From NCBI GenBank assembly GCA_963070105.1, contig OY718804.1:9454317-9518316 (forward strand): a stretch of 64,000 nucleotides of DNA. The letters run 5' to 3'. This document shows, piece by piece, positions 12,120 to 22,574 of this stretch. Made by a program: the position numbers and the translations under genes. Numbering within the stretch: position 1 is the stretch's first letter; every line of letters begins with the position of its first letter. Below the pieces are notes generated by a model. The model was not told the origin of the DNA. It saw only the letters and a list, made by a program, of their open reading frames with translations, and ran no database searches. This DNA comes from Litomosoides sigmodontis. Lineage: Eukaryota > Nematoda > Chromadorea > Rhabditida > Onchocercidae.

Positions 12120-13844
12120 ATATAACTTGCACAACAAATGCAATAACTCATCAAATGCATGACGCACACGCTCGCACTGTTTTCTTATTTATTTTGTATT
12201 TTCGAAACTGTAGCCTTATCACTTCCAAATTTCTTATCACTCTTTTGTAACAAACTGTTAGTTGGGTATTATTTTTCTTCTTATCACACTGATCAACATT
12301 GCCCTGCGCTCACTTCAATTCAATTGTTCCTTAAACTTCTGTAATTTCTAATAAAATTACTTTCTAAAAATGCAAAAAAATCTAAAACTACCTAAGAAAA
12401 CAAAAATACAGATGAACAAATAGAGTATATTAAATTAAGCATTAAAATAAATGAGAGAAATTTTGAAATTTTATACATGCAAAACAAAATCTACTAATTG
12501 GGCGTACGATAATTTTATTCAATTTAAAATGACAAAAAAATTAAGTTTTTCTTTTCAAAAAAAAAAAACCATAAGAAGGCAAGAACAGGCATGAAGTAGT
12601 GAGGTAAAAGAAGACAAATCAATTAAATAGCAAACTGTTTTAGAGCTCACAAAATTAATCGGTCATTTTAGCAATCAATCAATGTCACAAACAGGTTCGC
12701 CATTGTTCCTATTGTACTGAGATTATCGTTCAGTGCTGTCATGCCGTTGAAATTATCAGTTCGCACGTTTGACCTCATCGGGCTGCTCTGTTTGTGACGC
12801 AAACAAATGGAAAAATTTTTGTAAACAAAAAAAAAAAGGCGTTAATTATTTTACCGTTTGCATACTTATCCCTTTCTATCTGTTTTGCTACACCGATGAC
12901 GCAATTACTACTATCATTGCTAAAGGAAGCTTTGCATTAAATCAAATTGTTGCACATTTTGCATAACGTTATCACAGAGTGCTTCATTTTTTATGAGCTT
13001 TATTAATTTTAAATTTTTAAAAAAAAATTTTGTAAAATTGAAAGATGACAATTGTTCTCAAAAATTGTGAGTAAATATTAGACTAATGCAAATTCCACTT
13101 TTTTTTCCTTCTTATAGGTTGTTTTTATCATGCATGTAATGAAATTGTACTCTTTTACTCCTACACAAATGATACCTTTGTTGTAATTTCTCATCATTTA
13201 CTTACTTTCAACCATTAAAAGTAGCATGGGAATTGTTAAATTTGAAGTACTAATTATACTTTCTCATGAGATTTAGAGTGTATTTAGAGTGTTTTAAAAA
13301 AAAATTTGGAGTGCTTCAGCAAGTTTACTGAAAGAGTAGTCGAGTTGTTTGAATAATGTTAGGAAAAATTATCACTAATAATATAAGCTTGAAAATCGTA
13401 ATTTTTCAAATATAAACAATTTATAGAGTAATTTATAGCTGCATTAAGCAGCTCTTATCTTACAATGCTCTTCCGTAAACTGTATTTTTAGTGAATGAAA
13501 TTGTGAATGAAGTATGTCGAGTAGCATTCGGTGACAGGGTTGGACGAAGAAGCTTTTGAGTTCAGAATTCTCGCTACTATTGAAGTATTGATTTTTCTAC
13601 AGCTACAGCACTTTAATAATGGGATGAATAGAATATTCTGATTTCGCACTCCTCGAGCTATTAATTTTTCTTTTATAGATTTTTCATCCTTTCGCATCTC
13701 TCAATAGATGAATGAAGTATTCGACGATAATTGCAGTTTTATTTGCTTAGAAGGCTGACTCAAAATATTGGTCATTCTTCATTGTCCTTTGAATTTCTTT
13801 TTTTTCTATATGAAACCATATTTATTGTTCCAGACATATAAGCA
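12120..13844. other. Intergenic, no gene seen
   Basis: Between the divergently oriented transporter (minus) and the zinc-finger gene (plus). AT-rich with short random open frames only; it presumably contains both promoters. An acceptor-like TTGTTCCAG at about 13825-13833, just before the next start codon, could be a trans-splice site. Confidence 0.65.
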
Positions 13845-15747
13845 ATGATCACAACAGAAATGATAAAGAAAGACGATGAAGAATCGGTTACTTCTGAAGT
13901 GAACGTAGAAGATGAAGAACATGTGTAAGTCTCTTCTGTTCTGGACAGTAACTTGCAGTTGCTATATGTTATTTTATCTCATATATTCTTATTTCCATTG
14001 CACTGTTTTCCACATTGTACTCTTTTTATTCTCAACGCTGTTGTTTCATACTGTTCTTATCAGTTCCACTCAGCTAGTGTCAGCATTGTGAGAATGGAGG
14101 CATTAAATAATGAATAAATGTCACAGTGCATTAAATAATGTTATAGATGCACGATGTTTTCAGAAATCCACGAAATAATTATTCGGAATCGTTTCTAGAG
14201 GATGGACATGGAATCATTTTTGGATCACAGGAACAAAAGTAATTCAATAGCTTATTTTATTACATAAGCAAGAGTCTATTCAGAGACGATTTGACTTTAA
14301 GATATTTAATACTGTTACAGACTTATTTATGATGGTTTATTATTGAAATATCTAAACGGGGAAATAAAATCTCTAAATGAAGTATGTCGGCTTGTAAAGG
14401 ATCAATTAGGACTTGAAATTTCGGCTCCTACGCTCTCACGACGTCTGAGACATATCGTAAGTCTTCTTATTTCATCCATTTCACTCAAAATATGATAATG
14501 AGCAATACAAAGTTTATTAGCAAGAAAGAACAGGGATCAGGATTACAATACTTGAAAGTATCCCAATCATGTTCGATGGTTGACAAAAGTATTTTTTCAT
14601 CGAAATACGTCTTTGCGAATATTCAGTTGTGTGCTTTTTGCAGAATAGAAATGCGGAATCAAATGATGAACAAGAAAGGAAGTAAGCTTTTTTGAACAAT
14701 TTCTACTTCGAAAGTGTATTAAATTAATCTAGGTTTGTAATTTTTTAATGTAATTGATAGAAAATGTTTTATTAAGGAGGAAGATGGGTGTATTGAAAGG
14801 TTTCACGATAATGCAGCGTGCTCTATCGAGTCGTTATAATGCTTCTTTGCTGACAGTGATGGACGATAAAACGAAAGAAATCCGGCAATATGCATATATG
14901 AAAAGTTCTGTGGATGGGCGTAAAGAATATTATCGATGTAACAGATGTCTGCGAGCAAAGCGGAGAAGTGGACCAGGAGCTCAGGCATCGATAATAGTTT
15001 ACGATGGTGAAATAATTGGAGACAAACCTCCGGAGCATCATATTGATTGTGAGCCTGTACCATATGAAGAAATTGCTTCAATAACTAGCCAGCGTGAAAG
15101 TCGGGCATATGAAAGAGAAGAAAATGAACAGGTGCGCCAAGTGTTGAGGAGCAGACAGCTACTATTAAAGCAGGTAATTTTAAAAATCAAATTTAAAATT
15201 TGTATTTTTCCATCTGTTTTCGCGTATGTTTTTTCGTACCCTACAAGTATCTTGTTGTTAGTATGTTTTATGTGAATTATCTCAACTTTATGAATTTTAT
15301 GTTGAATCTTGTTTAAATTGCGTGATTAGAGTTAAATGGAACAATTTTTAACTCGCAAAGCGTTTCACAGACTTTACATTCAGGGAGAACCGCTAGAAAC
15401 ACCCCAACTTTCATCGATGATAGAAGGTGATGAATTGGCAGATTTCGATGAGCCAGGTGCAGGATTGCTTGAATCTCAGAGACAAATACTCGTAGAAAAG
15501 GTGATGTTTGGATTTTCCGAATCCCAAGCTTTTCGTAATGGAGGAGTGATTCTGTTAAGTCTTCTTTCCATTTGTAGTATTTTTAGAAGCAGAATAAGAT
15601 TTAGCTTTTTAGAAAAAACGAATGGAAAGAATATTATCAGCTGTTTTACTTCTTCTGGATGAACTTGATGGTGAGAATTTGCTAACGGTTATTGAAGAGG
15701 CGCAGTTTCGTGTTGCAGAGTTACCTAGAAGGTCATTATTGAGGTGA
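13845..15747 (+). CDS. Helix-turn-helix plus FLYWCH-like Cys/His protein, seven exons
   Basis: Probable nuclear DNA-binding protein of 325 aa. Exons: 13845-13924, 14164-14238, 14321-14456, 14644-14681, 14777-15173, 15384-15500 and 15613-15747; the phases close and the sum is 978 nt. The N-terminus is acidic (residues about 9-26). Exon 3 encodes a segment that reads like a helix-turn-helix (SLNEVCRLVKDQLGLEISAP followed by TLSRRLRHI), as in pipsqueak-type or transposase DNA-binding heads. Exon 5 holds KEYYRCNRCLRAKRRSG, then IIVYDGEIIGDKPPEHHIDC, giving a C-x2-C ... H-H-x2-C arrangement like FLYWCH or MULE-type zinc fingers. The C-terminal 80 residues are helical and leucine-rich with no known domain. 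The exon 5 acceptor (ATTAAG) and exon 6 acceptor were picked by phase. Fold naming is by eye; the function is unknown. Confidence 0.78.
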
Positions 15748-17883
15748 TAATTCAAATCAGCGATAGTGATGTATAATGTACTTTTGATTTCGTCAAAAAT
15801 GAATCTGGTTTATCACACATATATTATTTGCTTGATCCGTGGCGTTAGCAATTTTATACAGTTGTAGTGATTTTCAGCTTTTATAAAAGATGGTAGGACT
15901 AACTGAATTACTTTACCCTCACGTTCTTTTTCTCTTCCGCGGTTTTAATTCAAGAAATATGTTATCTCAGCATTGTAGCTTTATACTAATCATGTGCTTT
16001 TGTTTACTTACTACTCTGTTGAAAAAACTGAATGATAATAAAGGTAGGAATGAGATGATAATGACGTACTGAAACAAAGAGCCACCGTTCATGCAGTTAT
16101 GAGATGTTTTCAATTTTTATTAGGAAATCATACGAAATCATGTTCTGTTAGGACTGCGTGTATTGTGAAGCTGGAACTGCTTCATTTTAATAGAATCTGC
16201 AGATTAAATCTTCAGACTTTTTCCCTCATTGTTGCAAGGCTTTTTAGCAACGATAATATCAGAATTGTGGTCCTCACTGTTCGTGATATTTATAAAAGGC
16301 ATTTCGTCAATTGCTTCCGGGATAGATTCGTATATTCAATAATATCAGAAAACGAAGTGAGAGGTTGATTGACTGACTTGATTACACTGCAATTAGACGT
16401 TGTTGAGGGGGGAGGGGGGGAAGGGGACAGCAAGCATTAGAAGAGCGACTTCTCGATATTATATGAGTCTTATAAATATTCTAGCTACTGCTTTTGATCT
16501 TCTCTTCTTTGTATCATTTCTATCATCTCTATTCATTATTTGAGATTATGTAATTTGTTATATATTTAACATATATTTCACAACTGCCATGTAATAATGC
16601 TAGTCAGACTGCTTAGCACACATTGTCTAAGAAAAGTCATATTCATGACATCTTTCCAGAAAATCGTGGTTAGTTGTTCAGACGCAGACATTTTCGTTGT
16701 AACCAATTCCTTCCTACTACATGATGTCCAAGTCACACATTTTTTTTTGTATTTCATCCTGAAAGAGATTTGTTTATTCACACATTCAGTTTTGTGCGTT
16801 ATTATCAATGTTTTAATCACGAATTCGTTTTTTTAATTAAGGTTTTTTAAATTCTGTTTTTCTTGTTTTATTCATTTTCTGCATTTAATCCACTGTTTGT
16901 AAAAACATGCTGTATTGTGCTATATGTTTATTAGATTAATCTGTATCTTACATTTTGATTTCTTATTAATTTATAACTAGTCTTGCTAACATGTTGCCTT
17001 TATCGGTATCATTATATGAAGATTACATACAATGATATTGGTGTGTGAGATTTTACATCTTTTTTAAAGATAGTGTTTTCATATTTGATTTAAATATTTT
17101 ATGTATAGATTGATTGGTTTATACATAGATGCGATTATACATATATATGTATGTATAAGTTGGTATTAATATTCAAAAACATCAGATAACTCTTTTTGTT
17201 TCAAACTGTAAAATCAGGTAGAGCATGGCACAGATTGTGAGAGAAACGGAATTGTGAAAGGTTCCATTGACGTTCTGTGATTATGTGAACATAATATTAT
17301 GAATTTAACGAGTTCAAGTGATTTCCGTGTTTATGTTGTATGACAGTAAACGTTGATAATAGCAATGGTATGAATAACAGTAACGTTGGTAATAAACTAT
17401 TGGGCACATCGAACAGTAATAGTAACTTTAAATCTCTAAAATAGTCCTGATATTATATTTAAAGCGCTGCTATATTGGCAAAAGTTAGCTTTTGCTGGTT
17501 ATATTGTGCAATTTTTTGCATAATTCATTGAAAAGAACACTGTGAGCTACAAGACTACAGCAATATGAATTTACAATTTCCTATTCAAATTTATCGGCCC
17601 ATTAAAATATGAATATAAGCTTGCTTCTTCCTATGAATGAATTTTTTCTCTATTTCGTCCAGAGCTGTACTAATCGGTTGTTTGCATTTATCATTTAAAG
17701 CAGCGACTGCTACTGACCACTAAGGTTTCATTCATTCACTACCTAATAAAACCTCTGCGTAATAATCTTTTTATTTTGAAATTTTTGATAACAAACTTTG
17801 GGTGCACTGAAATTAGTGTTTGATTTGTGAATTGCAAATGCTACATGTTCTTTGCATCTATTCTAATCAGATAAAAGAAATGA
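15748..17883. other. Intergenic, no supported gene
   Basis: AT-rich spacer between two plus-strand genes. An 89-codon open frame at 16099-16368 has no recognisable features, and a short G-rich run lies near 16405-16430. A good acceptor (TTCTAATCAG) at about 17861-17870, just before the REEP start codon, may be a trans-splice or 5' UTR splice site. Confidence 0.6.
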
Positions 17884-18866
17884 ATGAAAAACAAATTAGA
17901 GATGGCGGCTATAGTTGAAGCTGAGAGAACGATATCCAATGTAAGCTTGAACGAGAGAGATTTAAGTGGATCGGAGCGAATCTTTCACGGCGTAACGCAT
18001 AAGCCACAATTATTTGCATTTCTCTACAATAAACGTTATGCAAATTTGAATAATTTACTTCCAGCAGCAGTTGAATTAAGGGACAGTCGTAAGAAGGTCT
18101 ATGCTATCATTCAATTATCTTTGATATTTCACTCACATTTTGCGTGTTTTTTTGTCTTAACAAAAAGTATGTTTGAAAATCCTCTTGCATGTTTGCTTGC
18201 TTTTATAATTTCTGTAAATATGAAATACATTTCATCAGGCAAATTCGTTTTATTTCATTTTTCAGTTGGCATATGCAATTTTAGTTCTCTTGGCATTTTA
18301 TCTGTTAGTTGGACGTTTTGCTGAATTAATTTGTAATGCATTTGGATTTGCCTATCCTGCCTATGCATCTGTTAAAGTTCATTTTCGAAATTTAAAATTT
18401 TAAAAAGCTTTTTCAATTAATTGAAAAAATTTTTCCATTATTGCTTAAAATGAGTGAATTTGCGTTCTTTTGATTAGGCAATTCGAACACCAAACAAAGA
18501 AGACGACACACAATGGCTTATGTATTGGACAGTCTTTGCAACATTTTCTATCGTCGACTTTATGCTCTCCGGAATTGCGAATTCTTTCTCTACATATTGG
18601 CTACTTAAGGTCACATTAGCTACCTGCCACCATCACCGTCACGACGCTGCTACGTCACTCATTTATTTTCATCTGTTAATTAGTAGCGGTATTTCCTTTC
18701 ATTTCTAACTGACAGCTCATCATTTCAGGCTACATTCTTACTTTATCTTTATGTTCCGAACAGTAATGGAACGCAACTGTTATTCTACAACATTGTCAAT
18801 CCAGCAATTTCAGCAATCGATAGTTTCATTAACAGTTATGAGAGGAAGCAATTCAATGAGATTTAA
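17884..18866 (+). CDS. REEP5/YOP1-type (TB2/DP1/HVA22) ER membrane-shaping protein
   Basis: The family inserts hydrophobic hairpins into ER tubules and promotes membrane curvature. Exons: 17884-18096, 18266-18376, 18478-18609 and 18729-18866; all joins are phase 0 (594 nt, 197 aa), close to the usual 185-200 aa. Family marks: a hydrophobic hairpin from residue 72 (LAYAILVLLAFYLLVGRFAE), FGFAYPAYASVKAI, then the signature IRTPNKEDDTQWLMYW, a second hydrophobic pair, and LYVPNSNGTQLLFYN near the C-terminus. The first 70 residues are longer than in human REEP5 and poorly conserved, so MAAIVEAE (17902) is an equally good start. An AATAAA at 18918 is a plausible poly(A) signal. Confidence 0.93.
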
Positions 18867-20464
18867 TAATAAGTGGAATAATTTAAACGCCTCTAATAAC
18901 TTGTATTTGAATTGAAGAATAAATTGAAAGTGAAAAAGAGAAAGCGGGAGAGAATGAGTTGTAATTTGATAAAATATTAAGCCAACTTCTGCATGTTTTG
19001 CTTGAATTTTGATGAAATTAATAAATTATCCAATTTTAAATTTAAAATGTACAACTTCAAATGTAAAAACAGTCAGTGAAATACAGTCATGATTTTATTG
19101 AAAAATGAGTTAGTCATACGATGTGCGTGCGCAATAACAGCGCTCCAACTGTCAGGCAGAAAATTTGCATGTAGAGGTCAAAGGTTGACCCATAATGGAA
19201 TTATGCAGACGATAGAGTTAGCAGATGAGATCAAATAGCCTTTGCTTCCAAAAGAAACATCATTGCCTATGATCAGATCGCAACCTTAATAGTAATGAAA
19301 CAGATAGAATCAGGTTACCGGAATAGCATTAACCGGACCGTTCGACTAGATTGATAGCTTAAAGTACTCTGAAATGATTGAAGCGCAAAATCATGTGTGT
19401 TTTGATATTAATTCAGTACAGAATCTCACGTCCTCAGTGTGCTTTCCGGTCAAAGATTTCCGTTAGGGACTAACAATCCTGAAAATAGCAGGCAATTTAT
19501 TTGATCGTTGTTTATATGCATATATATATATATCAATTTATAAATTGTGTTGTTTTCGTTATGTTAGAAGTAAATCTGTTACTGTGGACGGTGTGCTAGC
19601 TAACTTTGAATAATTCAAATATCAATGTAAATTAGCTAACTGATTTGTGAACATTTGGCGCAATTTGACAAAAGATTGCAAAATTTTTAAAAGTTATTTA
19701 AAGGCAATAGCAGTTGTCCGTTATTAGCAGAATAATTATCTGACTGTGTAAGCAATCATTGCTAAGGTTATAATTTAATTTCAAAAATTTTCAAAAAAAA
19801 AATTCAAGCTCATTACTTTTTTCATGGTACTACTTGTTGTTATTGATTGCGAAGTTTGTGATGTATTGGAACTATTATTCTAACTTTATCAGTGCTATTA
19901 TCATTTTATGTAATTTCGAGTGAAGAATTCTGCCTGGAAAAGATGAATTTCAAGTGCGCAATGAGGAAAGAACGAAGTTAATTAACAAAAATAACTTATA
20001 AATTTAATTTCATGTCAAAACACTAACCTATCGATTACATTAAATTTCTAAATTCTAAGATGAAGCTGGCATGCAAATGTGCACTTTTATCGCTTCCCAT
20101 CAACAATTCATAGTTATTCAAGCTAATTTATTTTCAAAAATTATCAAACATTTTTCGCATATTTTTTATTATTTAACCGAAGACGCTGCTATCAACGAAA
20201 TTTGAATTTGCTGATATATTTTATTTCATTTATTAATAGTTTTTTGGGTCGTATCGTATAATATTAATTTACCGAGTGATTTTTTTTTCTTACAGAAGTG
20301 GAAAGCGATGATGGATGATAGATAGGATGGCTGGGAAGCGTTGGTGACTCTCGTCCAGCACTAATTAATCAAGCACTGCTGACCTTGAGGTACTGTGGTG
20401 CATTGTGCTCACGGCAATCAATCACTCAAGTCGTCCGTGCCCACACCGCCAAGCTGTTCGATGT
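18867..20464. other. Intergenic, no gene seen
   Basis: The 3' flank of the REEP gene and AT-rich spacer. It includes the likely AATAAA at 18918, an AT run near 19520-19533 and a pyrimidine tract with TTACAG at about 20281-20296 that resembles a splice acceptor, although no open frame follows it. Confidence 0.6.
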
Positions 20465-20656
20465 TTATCAGTGACCTGTTATCAGCTCCCAGTATCGCCA
20501 CTGAGAGCCGTCCCATCTGTGTCACAGAGATTTGTTGGAGCGATTGAGAGTGCACCGCTATGCATCCATTCCCTCACCACCAACGTGATAAGGGATAAAT
20601 CCCACGCTGATAAGGAGTGTGCATCTCAGGCACACACTGATAACAATCTCTGATAA
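20465..20656. promoter_or_regulatory. Cluster of six TGATAA (GATA-factor) sites
   Basis: TTATCA at 20465 and 20479, and TGATAA at 20586, 20608, 20638 and 20651: six matches in 192 bp, four of them within 71 bp, plus one GGATAAA. The block is clearly more GC-rich than its surroundings. In nematodes TGATAA is the core site of GATA factors such as ELT-2 that drive intestinal genes. It could serve the plus-strand secreted-protein gene about 1.4 kb downstream. The role is inferred; only the motif density is observed. Confidence 0.5.
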
Positions 20657-20740
20657 GCGCCATACAGTTCGATGTATGTGTGGAATGCAAACGTAAATCA
20701 GATGGATCGGAAACTTTTGGCGAAATTCAAAGAAACTGAA

Positions 20741-20812
20741 GCCCGGTGCGGGGCTCGAACCCGCGACAGCCAGATTAAGAGTCTGGTGCTCTACCGACTG
20801 AGCTAACCGGGC
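20741..20812 (-). tRNA. tRNA-Lys (anticodon CUU)
   Basis: A complete 72-nt cloverleaf on the minus strand. The acceptor stem is GCCCGGT/ACCGGGC. The D arm is GCTC-AGTCGGTA-GAGC. The anticodon stem CCAGA/TCTGG carries loop CTCTTAA (anticodon CUU). The T arm GCGGG-TTCGAGC-CCCGC matches the B box. There is no intron and no encoded CCA, as normal for a eukaryotic nuclear gene. It reads lysine codon AAG. Confidence 0.98.
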
Positions 20813-21039
20813 GCCTGAAGAAGGCAGCATATAGAATACTCTAATAGAATATATTTTTAATTAAATTTAAATGATTAATAAATCGATTAACATTAACTGA
20901 TCAAATAACTGATTAAATGAGTAATACTTTGGTATAGTTATGCAATTCTTGAATTATTTTATGATTTGATATGGATGCTTTGTTTTCGAATTTTGAAGCA
21001 TTTAATGATGATGGATGGATAAGCGTTTAGTTGAAAATG

Positions 21040-21192
21040 AATAAAACAGGTAAAATTCAAAGCATTTTATGGAAGTCAAAGAAGGCACTTGGCTTTTCCT
21101 CCTATAACAGTACATCGTTTAACAGCGCAGCAACACCCGCAGTACAGTACCACATGAGTACAGTAAAGGAGCGTCTCAGTTATAATTGCTGA
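21040..21192 (+). other. Possible unassigned terminal exon (ATG-less open frame)
   Basis: An open frame without a start codon, ending in TGA at 21190-21192. The translated end contains KSKKALGFSSYNSTSFNSAA and then VQYHMSTVKERLSYNC. Its base composition is more GC-rich than the flanks and an ACAG precedes it at about 21046-21049. It could be the last exon of an undetected plus-strand gene or a chance frame. No upstream partner exon was found. Confidence 0.2.
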
Positions 21193-21464
21193 TGAAAATA
21201 AAACCTAAAAGTAATACTAACCAAGGAACATTTCATATTAAAACTGAATTTACAATTTAATTTATCAAAAATCATCAGTGAACAAATAAAGTATTTGAAG
21301 TCCGATAATTTGAATTGTATTCTTCTAAAAATTTAAGCTTTCAAGCTACTATTTATTGTTTTTTTTATTTCAATAAAGCAAATTTCATTTTTTGCTTGTT
21401 CTCATAATTCGAGCTAATATACTTAAATTTGGATAAGCTAAGTTATGCAAATATGTGATTGCGA

Positions 21465-21790
21465 AATGGAACATTTCATTTGCTTCTATGAACTTCCCGG
21501 GCAATCATTGAATATTTTGAGCAGTTGGAAAAGAGACGGGCGGAGTTGGATGGGATCCAGGCGTAGTGAGTCGGATTACATTTTGAATCGGTCAGTGGAT
21601 GAATGAATGTCCGTTGCTTGCACCACAACGAAGGCCTTCTGCGAGTCTCCCTCACTTGCAACAAACGACAACGGGTCATTCGGTTGAGTGGTCCACTCAT
21701 CAGTTGACCTCCTTTCACTAGCACTGCCAAACAGTGCATCTTTCTGCTCTTGCCAAACGCCTTTCAATAAAAGGACACGGCTTTATTGCA
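21465..21790. other. GC-rich island with open frames on both strands
   Basis: Sequence markedly less AT-rich than its surroundings. On the minus strand a frame from about 21782 to 21576 translates to a balanced, acidic sequence (containing QEQKDALFGSASERRSTDEW and later SEGDSQKAFVVVQATD) but has no ATG. On the plus strand a 48-codon frame starts at 21468 (MEHFICFYELPGQ). It may be an exon of an unrecognised gene or the promoter region of the gene at 22055. Confidence 0.3.
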
Positions 21791-22054
21791 CGCAACCTTT
21801 ACATCCTCCGCTCTTCATCCCCAAATTTTACAATTAAAAAAAAAAAAAAAAGGGAAATGGCAACATTTAAAATTAAATTTTCATCCTTACACTCATCAAG
21901 CTAGACGAATTTAGCACCGAAATTAGCAAACGTTTTGTTGCTTAGTTTTTGCTTTTGGTGGCAATCACTTCGAAAAGAGTTGCATTTTAATCTTAGCATA
22001 GTCGCTCTCAGATTCGATTGGTCGCGGTGCTCATCGATTTCAATTCATTCTTCA

Positions 22055-22574
22055 ATGGCGAAAACACTTCTGATCATCTTCCTCTCACTCTACCTCGCTT
22101 TAGCGGTATGTCATTTATTTTTGAACAGATAGCTACGAGCTCATTTCAGCGCGGCGGCTAGTTCCACCGACAATTGTGAAATAATTTCTTAGCTAGCAAA
22201 AGCTTTCGTGTATGCAAAATAATTTGCAGCAATTCTCCACCGATTCCGGACTGGCATTTGAGGTTGTCGCGGCTGAAGCGCAAGATGCTAATGCGAATGT
22301 TACGCTGAACGATCAGGAAATGGTAAATGCTACTACCGTCGCTGCTGGTACCACGCAATCGCTTCACGGAAAAGACGAAACAGCGAAAGAGCATGGCAAA
22401 AACGAGCCGAAATTGCTCAAAGTGCGAGCTACCGTTGAAGAGGATGGACAAAAGCGCCACAATGAAACGGTCAAGGATGATAGCGCAGATCGTCATCCTA
22501 AAGAACTTAAACTGCAAAAAGATGACAAAGTGGAAACAACAACCGCCGAGCCTGGAAGTACAAAAGCACCATGA
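22055..22574 (+). CDS. Small secreted hydrophilic protein, two exons, unknown function
   Basis: A 131-aa protein. Exon 1 (22055-22105) encodes the signal peptide MAKTLLIIFLSLYLALA and ends at GCG before GTATGT. Exon 2 (22230-22574) follows TTTGCAG in phase 0. The mature part begins QFSTDSGLAFEVVAAEAQDA and becomes a low-complexity, Lys/Glu/Asp/Thr-rich chain with no cysteine. It has sequons NVT, NAT and NET. The chain ends ETTTAEPGSTKAP, suggesting O-glycosylation as well. An AATAAA at about 22785 may be the poly(A) signal. I recognise no family. The profile fits a nematode excretory/secretory or surface-associated protein, but that is inference. The exon structure itself is well supported. 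Confidence 0.72.

Noticed and set aside
16099..16368. 89-codon plus frame between the zinc-finger and REEP genes
   Set aside because: Phe/Arg/Val-rich random-looking sequence, no domain and no splice context.
20405..20653. 82-codon plus frame over the GATA-site cluster
   Set aside because: No signal, domain or splice context; the block is better explained by the motif cluster.
20558..20830. 90-codon minus frame containing RLAQSVEHQTLNLAVAGS
   Set aside because: This is the well-known false protein produced by translating a tRNA gene; it lies on the tRNA-Lys.
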